Shown here: piece by piece, positions 27,407-37,274 of the stretch
Layout: every line of letters begins with the position of its first letter
Position numbering within the stretch: position 1 is the stretch's first letter
Assembly (NCBI GenBank): GCA_030537635.1
Contig: JAUNVM010000001.1
Span: 42,099-106,098, forward strand
From: Flaviflexus sp.
Lineage (GTDB): Bacteria; Actinomycetota; Actinomycetes; Actinomycetales; Actinomycetaceae
Length of the DNA stretch: 64,000 bases
Direction: 5' to 3'
Position numbers and translations under genes: made by a program
The notes under the pieces: generated by a model
What the model saw: the letters and a program-made list of their open reading frames with translations, nothing else
Database searches by the model: none
What the model was told of the DNA's origin: nothing

Positions 27407-28962
27407 ACGACTTCGTCAGCCCGATGATTGAATGGGGGGCCCTCATGCCCTCCCTCATCGTCGCAGCCAGCGCGGTCATCGCCGTCCTCGTCGAGGCCTT
27501 TGCGCCCCGCAAGGCGCGCCGACCCATTCAGCTGCCCCTTGCCCTGCTCGCTCTTGCCGGCTCCCTCGTCGCCGCCGTGTGGCGGTGGACCGTCGTGGTT
27601 GGCCAGGGGGAGCAGACCGTTGGCGGCGGCCAGCTCATCGAGGACCGGTTTGGTCTGGCCACCCAGCTCGTCATCCTCGTGTGCGCGATGATCGGCCTGC
27701 TCGTCATCGCTGATCGCAGCCAGCTCAAGGACGGCGCCTTTGCCGCCTCGAGTGCCTCGCGACCCGGATCTGCAGAGGAACGCGAGGCCATTCAGGCCCG
27801 GATCGAACAGACCGAGATCTTCCCGCTCACCCTTTTCGCCGTCACCGGCATGATGGTGTTCCCGGTGGCCGGGGACCTGCTCACCCTGTTCATTGCGCTT
27901 GAGGTGCTCTCCCTGCCCCTCTACGTGCTGTCCGGCATGGCGCGGCGCAAGCGCCTCATCTCCCAGGAGGCCGCGCTCAAGTACTTCCTGCTGGGCGCCT
28001 TCTCCTCGGCCTTCTTCCTCATGGGCATCGCCCTGCTCTACGGCTACTCCGGCTCGGTGCGCTTCGCCGACATCATGGTCGCCTCGTCCGTCAATGTGTC
28101 GGCCGATTGGCTGCTCATCACCGGCATCATCCTCGTTCTCATTGGACTGCTGTTCAAGGTGGGCGCGGTGCCGTTCCACGCCTGGACTCCGGACGTCTAT
28201 CAGGGCGCGCCGACGCCGGTGACGGGCTTCATGGCGGCCTGCACGAAGATCGCGGCCTTCGGCGCGATGCTTCGCTTCCTCTACGTCGTGGCCACGGGGA
28301 TGGCCTGGGATCTCGAGCTCGTTCTCACCGCGATTGTCGTGCTGACGATTTTCGTTGGCACGGTCATGGGGCTTGTCCAAAATGACGTCAAGCGCATGCT
28401 TGCCTATTCCTCAATCGCCCACGCCGGGTTTATTCTTATCGGTGTGATGAGTTTTGAGCAGCGGGCCCTGTCGGGAACCCTCGTTTATCTGCTGGCCTAC
28501 GGGCTGGCAACCGTGGGTGCCTTCGCGGTTGTCACCCTCGTGCGCGAGGAGAACCAGGGCACGATTACCGGAGAGGCCACATCCCTGGAGTCCTGGGCCG
28601 GTCTCGGCAAGCGGCATCCGCTGCTCGCCGGCGCCATGCTCGTGTTCCTGCTGTCCTTCGCCGGCATTCCGCTCACCGGCGGATTCACCGGCAAGTTCGT
28701 GGTCTTCGCCGCCGGCATCGAAGGCGGGCATTGGCCGCTCGTCCTCCTTGCAATTCTCGCCTCGGTGGCCACTGCCTTCTTCTACTTCCGGCTCGCCCAG
28801 CTCATGTTCTTCACCGAACCTGGTGAGGGCCAGACGGTGGTGTCCTCGGAGGGCATGAGTCTCGTGGCGATCGCCGTGTGCGTGGCCGGAACGCTCGCCC
28901 TTGGCATCGTGCCGCAGTTCTTCCTGTCGATTGCGGATTCTGCCGCAGTGCTGCTCCCGTGA
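27403..28962 (+). CDS. nuoN: NADH-quinone oxidoreductase subunit N
   Basis: A 519-residue antiporter-like subunit. Conserved: LFIALEVLSLPLYVLSGMAR, FKVGAVPFHAWTPDVYQGAP (Lys and the His of the discontinuous helix), NDVKRMLAYSSIAHAGFILI. It closes the nuo operon, and its stop codon overlaps the GTG of the polyprenyl synthase gene, so the lipid-tail enzyme is co-translated with complex I. Confidence 0.95.
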   Translation: MNDFVSPMIEWGALMPSLIVAASAVIAVLVEAFAPRKARRPIQLPLALLALAGSLVAAVWRWTVVVGQGEQTVGGGQLIEDRFGLATQLVILVCAMIGLLVIADRSQLKDGAFAASSASRPGSAEEREAIQARIEQTEIFPLTLFAVTGMMVFPVAGDLLTLFIALEVLSLPLYVLSGMARRKRLISQEAALKYFLLGAFSSAFFLMGIALLYGYSGSVRFADIMVASSVNVSADWLLITGIILVLIGLLFKVGAVPFHAWTPDVYQGAPTPVTGFMAACTKIAAFGAMLRFLYVVATGMAWDLELVLTAIVVLTIFVGTVMGLVQNDVKRMLAYSSIAHAGFILIGVMSFEQRALSGTLVYLLAYGLATVGAFAVVTLVREENQGTITGEATSLESWAGLGKRHPLLAGAMLVFLLSFAGIPLTGGFTGKFVVFAAGIEGGHWPLVLLAILASVATAFFYFRLAQLMFFTEPGEGQTVVSSEGMSLVAIAVCVAGTLALGIVPQFFLSIADSAAVLLP

Positions 28963-29957
28963 TCGGCGACCTGCTCACCTCGTCCGGAGATCTGGCCGGG
29001 CGTCTCGGCGAACTCATGGAGTCCGTCGAGGCCCGGCTTGCCACCGAGGTGTCCTCCGATGAGCCGGATATTCACGAGCTCACCTCCCACCTGGCATCCG
29101 CCGGTGGGAAGCGGCTGCGTCCCGCCCTGTGCCTGCTCACCTCCTTCCTTGGAGATGATCCGGGTAATGAGGCGGCCGAAATCTCGGCCACGGTCGTTGA
29201 ACTCACCCACCTGGCGACCCTCTACCATGACGATGTCATGGACGAGGCTCCCATGCGCAGGGGAGTGCCCTCCGTGCAGCGCCTTGCCGGCAATTCCGCC
29301 GCGATTCTTTCCGGGGACGTCCTCTTTGCCAAGGCCTCGACGCTGACCTCGATGCTGGGCCCGGATGCGGTCAAGTTGCATTCGAAGACCTTCGAGCGGT
29401 TGTGTTACGGACAGCTACGCGAAACCCTGGGCCCGGCTGCGGGCATGGATACCAAGGACCACTACATTCGGGTGCTCGCCGACAAGACGGGCTCCCTCGT
29501 GGCCGCCTCTGCCCGCTATGGTGTCATCGCCTCGGGCGGAAGCGAGGAGATCAAGGAAGCGGTTACCGAGTTTGGCGAGAAGGTGGGCGTAGCCTTCCAA
29601 CTCGCCGATGACGTCATCGACATCATGAGCGACGGGGACGTGACCGGAAAAACCCCGGGCACCGATCTGCGGGAGGGAGTCGACACCATGCCGATCATCC
29701 TCCTGCGCCAGCGCGCCGAGCAGGGCACCATCGACGAGGCCGGATCCCATATCCTCGCCCTGCTCGATTCGGCACAGGAGGAGGACATCGACCGCACGGT
29801 CGAGCTGCTTCGTGAGCACTCGGTCATGGATGAGGTCCGCGATCTCGCCTTCGCCTGGTCCGAGGACGCGGTGGCCTGCCTGGAACCGTTGCCAGCAGGC
29901 GACGTCGTGGATGCTCTCAAAGCCTTTGCCCGCCTCATGGTCGAACGAATCCGCTGA
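28959..29957 (+). CDS. Polyprenyl diphosphate synthase (menaquinone side chain)
   Basis: A 332-residue trans-isoprenyl diphosphate synthase. The first Asp-rich motif is LYHDDVMDEAPMRRG (allylic substrate binding) and the second is QLADDVIDIMSD; GGKRLRPALCLL is the usual diphosphate-binding Lys/Arg segment. The GTG start at 28959 overlaps the nuoN stop (GTGA); the frame is open upstream inside nuoN, but that part is not family-like. With menA and menJ in the same cluster it most likely makes the menaquinone tail. The chain length (heptaprenyl to nonaprenyl) cannot be read with confidence. Confidence 0.88.
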   Translation: MIGDLLTSSGDLAGRLGELMESVEARLATEVSSDEPDIHELTSHLASAGGKRLRPALCLLTSFLGDDPGNEAAEISATVVELTHLATLYHDDVMDEAPMRRGVPSVQRLAGNSAAILSGDVLFAKASTLTSMLGPDAVKLHSKTFERLCYGQLRETLGPAAGMDTKDHYIRVLADKTGSLVAASARYGVIASGGSEEIKEAVTEFGEKVGVAFQLADDVIDIMSDGDVTGKTPGTDLREGVDTMPIILLRQRAEQGTIDEAGSHILALLDSAQEEDIDRTVELLREHSVMDEVRDLAFAWSEDAVACLEPLPAGDVVDALKAFARLMVERIR

Positions 29958-29974
29958 GCACCCCTTCCCCATGC

Positions 29975-30004
29975 AAACGTGGCCTCCGGGCCACGTTTTG
30001 TTGT
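29975..30004 (+). terminator. Rho-independent terminator of the nuo-polyprenyl synthase operon
   Basis: AAACGTGGCC (29975-29984) and GGCCACGTTT (29989-29998) form a perfect 10-bp stem with a TCCG tetraloop, followed by TGTTGT. It lies 17 bp after the stop codon. Confidence 0.8.
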
Positions 30005-30220
30005 GCGCGAGTCCCAGCCGTTTCCAGATAAGCCATGAGCCTCCTATCCGACCGCGGTCACCTCGCCTGCGCCACGACACATCGCCTGCGTCATGTCACC
30101 ACCCCCGCGCCCGAAATGACGTGCTCCACCGCCCTAACCTGCGGTTTTATCGCTGTCTTGAGCGTCACTCCGGGACGAAGTTCCGGGGTGTTCTTTCCCG
30201 GGTGAACTAATCTGGAGGCA
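30005..30220. other. Non-coding region upstream of the enolase leader
   Basis: No credible gene on either strand. The end contains a candidate -10 element TAATCT (30208-30213), which would place the transcript start near 30220, just before the first hairpin of the enolase leader. I see no good -35 box at 17 bp. Confidence 0.4.
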
Positions 30221-30317
30221 TACGTGGCGGTGGGGCTCGCCATCAAAACTGCCGTATTGGCCAACGGTCCCTGTGAGGCATCACAGGGGTGCCTCGAATG
30301 TAGTGAGAGGCAATATC
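30221..30317 (+). promoter_or_regulatory. Fluoride-riboswitch-like leader (variant crcB motif) with SD-sequestering expression platform
   Basis: Aptamer layout as in the published fluoride fold: P1 TGGCG/CGCCA (30225-30229 with 30238-30242) closing the 8-nt loop GTGGGGCT; a junction ending AAAACT; P2 GCCG/TGGC (30251-30254 with 30258-30261); and a 6-bp pseudoknot between loop bases GGGGCT (30232-30237) and GGTCCC (30266-30271). A264 and U272 keep the conserved A-U contact, but normally near-invariant bases differ (30230 G for A, 30262 C for U, 30263 A for G, 30265 C for U). Downstream, CCCTGTGA/TCACAGGG (30269-30276, 30281-30288) competes with the pseudoknot, and TGCCTC (30290-30295) can pair either with GAGGCA at 30275-30280 or with GAGGCA at 30307-30312, which contains the ribosome-binding site. 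Comparison with the known motif is from memory. Confidence 0.6.
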
Positions 30318-31574
30318 ATGACCTACAACATCACGAAGGTGTCGGCCCTCGAGATTCTTGATTCCCGCTCCCGTCCCACCCTCGAGGTGACCGTGGAGCT
30401 GCGCGGCGGGGTCCGCGCCACGGCAGGGGTTCCCTCCGGCGCCTCCACCGGCTCCAAGGAGGCCGTGGAGCTGCGCGATGGTGGGGAGGCGTTCGGCGGT
30501 GCCGGCGTCACCAAGGCCCGCGCGAATGTCGAGGGGGAGATCCGCCATCTCCTCACCACTCGGTCCTTTGATTCGCAAGAAGAGCTCGACCGCGAGCTCA
30601 TTGACCTCGATGGCACCGACAACAAGTCCAGGCTCGGCTCCAATGCCATCCTTGGCACCTCCATGGCCTTTGCTCGCGCGGCCGCGACGTCCGAATCGAA
30701 GGAGCTGTGGCAATGGCTGGACGGAGTTCCCGGTCAGGAGCACCGCCTGCCCGTGCCCTGCTTGAACGTGCTCAACGGCGGCGAGCACGCCGCCAATCCG
30801 CTCGAATTCCAGGAGTTCATGATCTGCCCGCTGGGTGCCAAGGGTATGCGCCACGCGGTGCGAGCCGGCTCGGAGATCTACGCCAAGCTGCGCTCCCTCC
30901 TCGTCGCCAAGGGCGAGACCGTGGGCCTGGGTGACGAAGGCGGCTTCGCCCCCAACATCGCCACCCCGGAGGAGGCGCTTCAGCTGCTCACCACCGCGAT
31001 CACCGAGGCCGGATACTCCACCGGTGTCGACGGCGTCATGATTGCGCTGGATCCGGCCGCCTCGGAGTTCTACTCCGATGGGGCCTATCACGTGGGCGGG
31101 GAGAAGCTCTCCTCCACCGACATGATCAACCGGTACGAGCAGATGGTGGCGGACTTCCCCATCTGGTCCATCGAGGATGGCGTGGCCGAGGATGATGATG
31201 AGGGCTGGAAGGCCATGACGACGGCCATGGGGGAGAAGATCCAGCTCGTCGGCGACGACAACTTCTGCACCAACCCAAAGATCATCGCCCGGGCGATCGA
31301 TCACGGCATCGCCAATGCCTCCCTCATCAAGCTCAACCAGATCGGCACCGTCACCGAAACCCTTGCGGCTATGAGGCTGTGTCAGCAGGCCGGATATGGT
31401 CAGATGATCTCCCACCGGTCCGGCGAAACCCCCGACCCGTTCATCGCCGATTTTGCCGTGGCCACCGGCGCGGGCCAAATGAAGTCCGGGGCTCCCGCCC
31501 GAGGCGAACGCATCGCCAAATACAATCGCCTCCTGGAGATCGCTCGCCACGGTCTGCCCTACGGGCTGGCTTAA
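30318..31574 (+). CDS. Enolase, divergent paralog
   Basis: A 418-residue enolase (2-phosphoglycerate to phosphoenolpyruvate). Catalytic and metal residues are kept: PSGASTG loop, NGGEHAANP, FQEFMI, GDEGGFAP (catalytic Glu), IALDPAASEF, IEDGVAEDD and VGDDNF (metal ligands), LIKLNQIGT (catalytic Lys), SHRSGET, and GQMKSGAPARGER. It departs from the family at usually fixed positions, for example ILDSRSRPTLEV instead of ILDSRGNPTVEV, and DDNFCTN instead of DDLFVTN. The usual actinobacterial enolase neighbours (DivIC-like septum protein, DUF501) are missing, so I read it as a second copy. The start is the ATG behind GAGAGG. Its leader resembles a fluoride riboswitch, and fluoride inhibits enolase. 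Confidence 0.85.
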   Translation: MTYNITKVSALEILDSRSRPTLEVTVELRGGVRATAGVPSGASTGSKEAVELRDGGEAFGGAGVTKARANVEGEIRHLLTTRSFDSQEELDRELIDLDGTDNKSRLGSNAILGTSMAFARAAATSESKELWQWLDGVPGQEHRLPVPCLNVLNGGEHAANPLEFQEFMICPLGAKGMRHAVRAGSEIYAKLRSLLVAKGETVGLGDEGGFAPNIATPEEALQLLTTAITEAGYSTGVDGVMIALDPAASEFYSDGAYHVGGEKLSSTDMINRYEQMVADFPIWSIEDGVAEDDDEGWKAMTTAMGEKIQLVGDDNFCTNPKIIARAIDHGIANASLIKLNQIGTVTETLAAMRLCQQAGYGQMISHRSGETPDPFIADFAVATGAGQMKSGAPARGERIAKYNRLLEIARHGLPYGLA

Positions 31575-31616
31575 GGCGCGGCCTCTGATCCGCCCTGCTG
31601 GAAGAATCGGCGGAAT

Positions 31617-31643
31617 GTGCGCCCCCCGCCGGGGGCGCACGTT
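31617..31643 (+). terminator. Hairpin terminator after the enolase gene
   Basis: GTGCGCCCCC (31617-31626) and GGGGGCGCAC (31631-31640) form a perfect 10-bp stem with a CGCC loop, followed only by GTT. The strong stem with a weak U-tract is common for high-G+C actinobacterial terminators. Confidence 0.65.
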
Positions 31644-31748
31644 CCGTACGAGGCTGGTGCGCTGCGCCTGGATGGGTCGGGAGGTGGTTCTCACTCAGCT
31701 ATTGGCGTGACGTGGGCCGCGTGGGGCCGAAGAAGTGCGCGAAGGGTT

Positions 31749-31788
31749 TAGAATGTGAGGAGTTCATGCCCCAGCACAGGAGTTATCC
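31749..31788 (+). promoter_or_regulatory. Candidate secA promoter -10 and ribosome-binding site
   Basis: TAGAAT (31749-31754) matches the -10 consensus at five of six positions. CAGGAG (31777-31782) lies 6 nt before the GTG start of secA and decides that start. No convincing -35 box is seen. Confidence 0.45.
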
Positions 31789-34569
<2,781 letters not shown>

Positions 34570-34686
34570 CGCACCTTCGACGAGTCGGCACGGAATACCG
34601 GCCCGCCGGTCCTCGGCGCGTCAGCGCTGAACGGCAGGTGATCTCCTGCGCCGGGCAGCACTCATCCAGCATGGGATGATGTGTGC

Positions 34687-35097
34687 TTAAGCGATGTCGA
34701 TGGTCTCGGCCCGCCAGCGGTCCCGGTGTAGCTCCAGGCGCACCGCGCAGGCCCGCGGCCGCCGAGTATCGTGGACGACCACGGAGGCCTCGCACACCCC
34801 GGGGGCCGGATAGTGGATGACCGAGGCGAGTACCCGGGCGGGGCGGCGGACCGGCTCTCCACACCTGGCCTCCAGGCCGGCCCGGCGGGCGAGGGCGCGA
34901 TAGGTGTGCGGAGCAATCCACCGCTGCAGAATCAGCGGTTGGCGGTAGCCCACAATGATCTCCACGGCTCCGAGGGCGAGCCGTTCGGCATATCCGTCCG
35001 GAATCATCGGCCCCGGTGTCCTCGGCGGCTCTGGTTGCGGCTCGCGCGGCATCGAGCTGGTAGCACCTGCGGTCATCATCGACCTCGTTTCTCTCAT
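34687..35097 (-). CDS. Rv3235-family (DUF6459-like) protein
   Basis: A 136-residue cytoplasmic protein. After a Pro-rich N-terminus of about 30 residues, the core AVEIIVGYRQPLILQRWIAP, then RPARVLASVI and CAVRLELHRDRWRAETIDIA, matches the pattern of actinobacterial Rv3235-like proteins found beside secA (tryptic RPxxVxxxxV...RVRALALRLExxxxRWRC). It has no catalytic residues that I can name. The start is uncertain: ATG at 35097, or the paired ATGs at 35079/35076. It is convergent with secA. The function is unknown. Confidence 0.7.
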   Translation of the reverse strand: MRETRSMMTAGATSSMPREPQPEPPRTPGPMIPDGYAERLALGAVEIIVGYRQPLILQRWIAPHTYRALARRAGLEARCGEPVRRPARVLASVIHYPAPGVCEASVVVHDTRRPRACAVRLELHRDRWRAETIDIA

Positions 35098-35267
35098 CTC
35101 GTGATCATGGCGGCTTTTATCAAGTTATGCACGATCTTGTGTTGAGTATGGGGAGGCCCATCAGACCTGACAACCGGGAAGAACCGGTAGCGGCCTAGCG
35201 GGCAGATCTTGAGAATAACAAGGTGCCCGCGCAGGAAAGCGAGGCGGGAACGAGATGTGAATAAGAC

Positions 35268-35307
35268 AAAAAGGCTCGGGAGGCGGAACGTATCCGTCTC
35301 CCGAGCC
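35268..35307 (-). terminator. Rho-independent terminator of the BldC-like gene
   Basis: Read leftward, GGCTCGGGAG pairs with CTCCCGAGCC around an inner TCCG/CGGA extension and is followed by TTTTTG (complement of 35267-35272). It starts 13 bp after the stop codon. It is one of the clearest intrinsic terminators in the window. Confidence 0.85.
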
Positions 35308-35319
35308 CGGGGTTAGTTG

Positions 35320-35541
35320 TTAGTTGTTCTCAGCGGCCTGCTGCTTGCTGACGCGCTCGCGGGTTGCCTCGTACCCCTTCTCGATGTACTCGTCGAGAAC
35401 GGTGGTTTCGATCCGCCACTGTCCACGCCCGCCAACCTGGATGGCGGGGAGGGTGCCGGAATGGATAAGCGAGCGGACCTGCGCCGTTGATACATTGAGA
35501 GTCTCGGCGACATCTGCAATCGTCATGAACTTTGTGGCCAT
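35320..35541 (-). CDS. BldC-like MerR-type helix-turn-helix protein
   Basis: A 73-residue DNA-binding protein: FMTIADVAETLNVSTAQVRS is the helix-turn-helix, and LPAIQVGGRGQWRIETTVLD is the wing, followed by a short helix and a Gln/Ala/Asn-rich end. The pattern matches BldC and excisionase-like regulators of actinobacteria, which bind direct repeats cooperatively. I chose the ATG at 35541 (MATKF...) because homology begins there; the frame is open further upstream with unrelated residues. It is divergent from the DUF6912-type gene. Confidence 0.85.
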   Translation of the reverse strand: MATKFMTIADVAETLNVSTAQVRSLIHSGTLPAIQVGGRGQWRIETTVLDEYIEKGYEATRERVSKQQAAENN

Positions 35542-35788
35542 AGGGTTGTTCACTCCAGAGGTTAAGTTGCGTGGGGATGTCCCAGCACAGTGTATTGATT
35601 CTACCGTCAGCCGACTGCTATGGGCGGGAAGCCGCCAATGCAGGGAACTGCATGTCATCGAGAATCACCGGGGTCACTCTCGATGTAGTATGTACATTAC
35701 GGTATTTGGCGATAAGTTACCGCCCAAAGGCACGTTACTATGCGCTTTTCCACGGAAACTATCAGCGAGCATTCAGGTAGGAGCTACG
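35542..35788. promoter_or_regulatory. Divergent regulatory region with a 30-bp inverted repeat
   Basis: This 247-bp region separates the BldC-like and DUF6912-type genes and is less G+C-rich than its surroundings. CATCGAGA (35656-35663) and TCTCGATG (35678-35685) form a perfect 8-bp inverted repeat with a 14-nt centre. TATGTACATTAC follows immediately and could supply a -10 element for the rightward gene. The repeat is a candidate operator; binding by the adjacent BldC-like protein is possible but not shown. Confidence 0.5.
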
Positions 35789-36250
35789 ATGCGTGTGTTC
35801 ATCCCCGTGACGGTATCCGCTTTGTCAGCCGACGAACCCCTGATGACCCGCGCACATGCGGTCACTAAGCGACTTCGCGCAGCATTTGCCGGCGAGGATG
35901 AGGAGATGCTCGACATGATCGCCACCCTCGCAGCGGCCGATGAGTCACTGATGATGGACACGGGGGTGCCAAGTCGCCTCATCGTCGCCGCTGACGGTGA
36001 AGCCACACCTGAGGGGGAGCTGGAGACTTCCGTGCGACTCACAGAACCTATTTCGCGACGCGACATCGTTGCTATTTTTGCTGATGAGCGTGAGATCGCC
36101 GATGAGGTGGTGCGGGCCCGACGCGGGGACGAGGAGGCCCGAGCGGTCGTCGATGACGCTGAGCTGCTGTGGTACCACCCCAGCGAGATTGATGCTCTCG
36201 TCACCGATCTGACATCCCGCGCGCAGGCCGGCTCCGGCTCGACCCACTAG
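35789..36250 (+). CDS. DUF6912-type protein
   Basis: A 153-residue acidic soluble protein starting MRVFIPVTVSALSADEPLMT, behind a TAGGAG ribosome-binding site. The opening (RVFIP.T...L), the central ARRGDEEARAVVDDAELLWY and the ending HPSEIDALV match the actinobacterial DUF6912 family, which lies near bldC-like and secA genes in other genomes. No catalytic motif is visible. Function unknown. Confidence 0.75.
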   Translation: MRVFIPVTVSALSADEPLMTRAHAVTKRLRAAFAGEDEEMLDMIATLAAADESLMMDTGVPSRLIVAADGEATPEGELETSVRLTEPISRRDIVAIFADEREIADEVVRARRGDEEARAVVDDAELLWYHPSEIDALVTDLTSRAQAGSGSTH

Positions 36251-36256
36251 CCGACC

Positions 36257-36272
36257 ACCGCTCATGAGCGGT
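36257..36272. terminator. Palindromic hairpin between convergent genes
   Basis: ACCGCTCATGAGCGGT is a perfect 16-bp palindrome located between the convergent stops of the DUF6912-type gene and the hisN-like gene. It lacks a U-tract on both sides, so it is at best a weak bidirectional terminator. Confidence 0.35.
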
Positions 36273-36307
36273 CAACTCGCGATGCGTTGTCCGTGGCCGG
36301 TGCGCAG

Positions 36308-37270
36308 CTACTTCGTGTCGTCTGGCAGCGGATCGGGGTTTGGGCAGGCCTGAAGATCGGGGCGATCGCTGGCGTTGTTCGCCTCGCCCGTCTCAGTCGA
36401 GTCATTCGTCTCATGGGGAGCGCTGTCTAAGGGAGCATCCACCCCGCGCAGGGCCGAGGGATGGGAGTAGATTTCCCCGCCATCATCGCTCACCGAGTCC
36501 AGCATGTCCTTCACCGACTGGTGGAGCAGACCGTTCGTGGCGAGAGCGGCTCCGCCCCACGGCCCGGGATTGTTGTCCAGGTCGGTGAAGGTGCCGCCGG
36601 CCTCGGTGACGATGGGAACCAGCGCCGCCATGTCATACAGCTCGAGCTCGGGTTCGAGGGCAAGGTCCACGGCTCCCTCGGCGAGCAGCATGTAGGAGTA
36701 GAAATCGCCGTAGGCGCGAGTCCGCCAGCAGGACTGGGCAAGGCGCAGGAAGGCACGCAGGCGGCCGCGCTTGGCCCAGCCAAACATCGAGGAGTAGGAC
36801 ATGGAGGCATCGGCGAGGTTGGAGATCTGCGAGACGTGAATACGCTCGCCGTTCGTCCAGTTGCGGCCCGTGTAGGCGCCCATGCCCTTGGCGGCCCACC
36901 AGCGTCGGTGCAGGGCGGGGGCGGAGACCACGCCAAGGACAATCTCCCCGTCGACCTCGAGGGCGAGCAGGGTGGCCCACACCGGAACTCCGCGCAGGAA
37001 GTTGCGGGTACCGTCGATGGGATCGATGATCCAGCGCCTCGAGGCCACCCCGGTGGTGCCCCGTTCCTCGCCCAGGATCGCATCGCGCGAGCGGGAGCGG
37101 CCGAGCATGGCGCGAATGGCCTCCTCGGCCGCGACGTCGACGTCGGTGACCTCCGAGCCATCGGGTTTGGTTGAGACCTGAAGATTGCGTTCGTTGAAGG
37201 CGGGCAGAGTGATGTTGTCCACCTGGTCGATTACCGAGAGGGCAAAACTGAGATCATCGCGAAGGTCCAT
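36308..37270 (-). CDS. hisN: Inositol monophosphatase family; probable histidinol-phosphatase
   Basis: A 320-residue Mg-dependent phosphatase. Metal-binding motifs: GEERG (about 67), IDPIDGTRNFLRGVPVW (about 81-97) and LELYDMAALVPIVTEAGG (about 211-228). The VPVWATLLALEVDG and the LELYDMAAL segments are typical of the histidinol-phosphatase (HisN) branch in actinobacteria. The last 60 residues are a low-complexity acidic tail rich in Asn, Asp and Pro. It is the last gene of the aroA-rsgA-hisN operon, 4 bp after rsgA. Inositol-1-phosphatase activity cannot be excluded. Confidence 0.8.
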   Translation of the reverse strand: MDLRDDLSFALSVIDQVDNITLPAFNERNLQVSTKPDGSEVTDVDVAAEEAIRAMLGRSRSRDAILGEERGTTGVASRRWIIDPIDGTRNFLRGVPVWATLLALEVDGEIVLGVVSAPALHRRWWAAKGMGAYTGRNWTNGERIHVSQISNLADASMSYSSMFGWAKRGRLRAFLRLAQSCWRTRAYGDFYSYMLLAEGAVDLALEPELELYDMAALVPIVTEAGGTFTDLDNNPGPWGGAALATNGLLHQSVKDMLDSVSDDGGEIYSHPSALRGVDAPLDSAPHETNDSTETGEANNASDRPDLQACPNPDPLPDDTK

Positions 37271-37274
37271 GACT

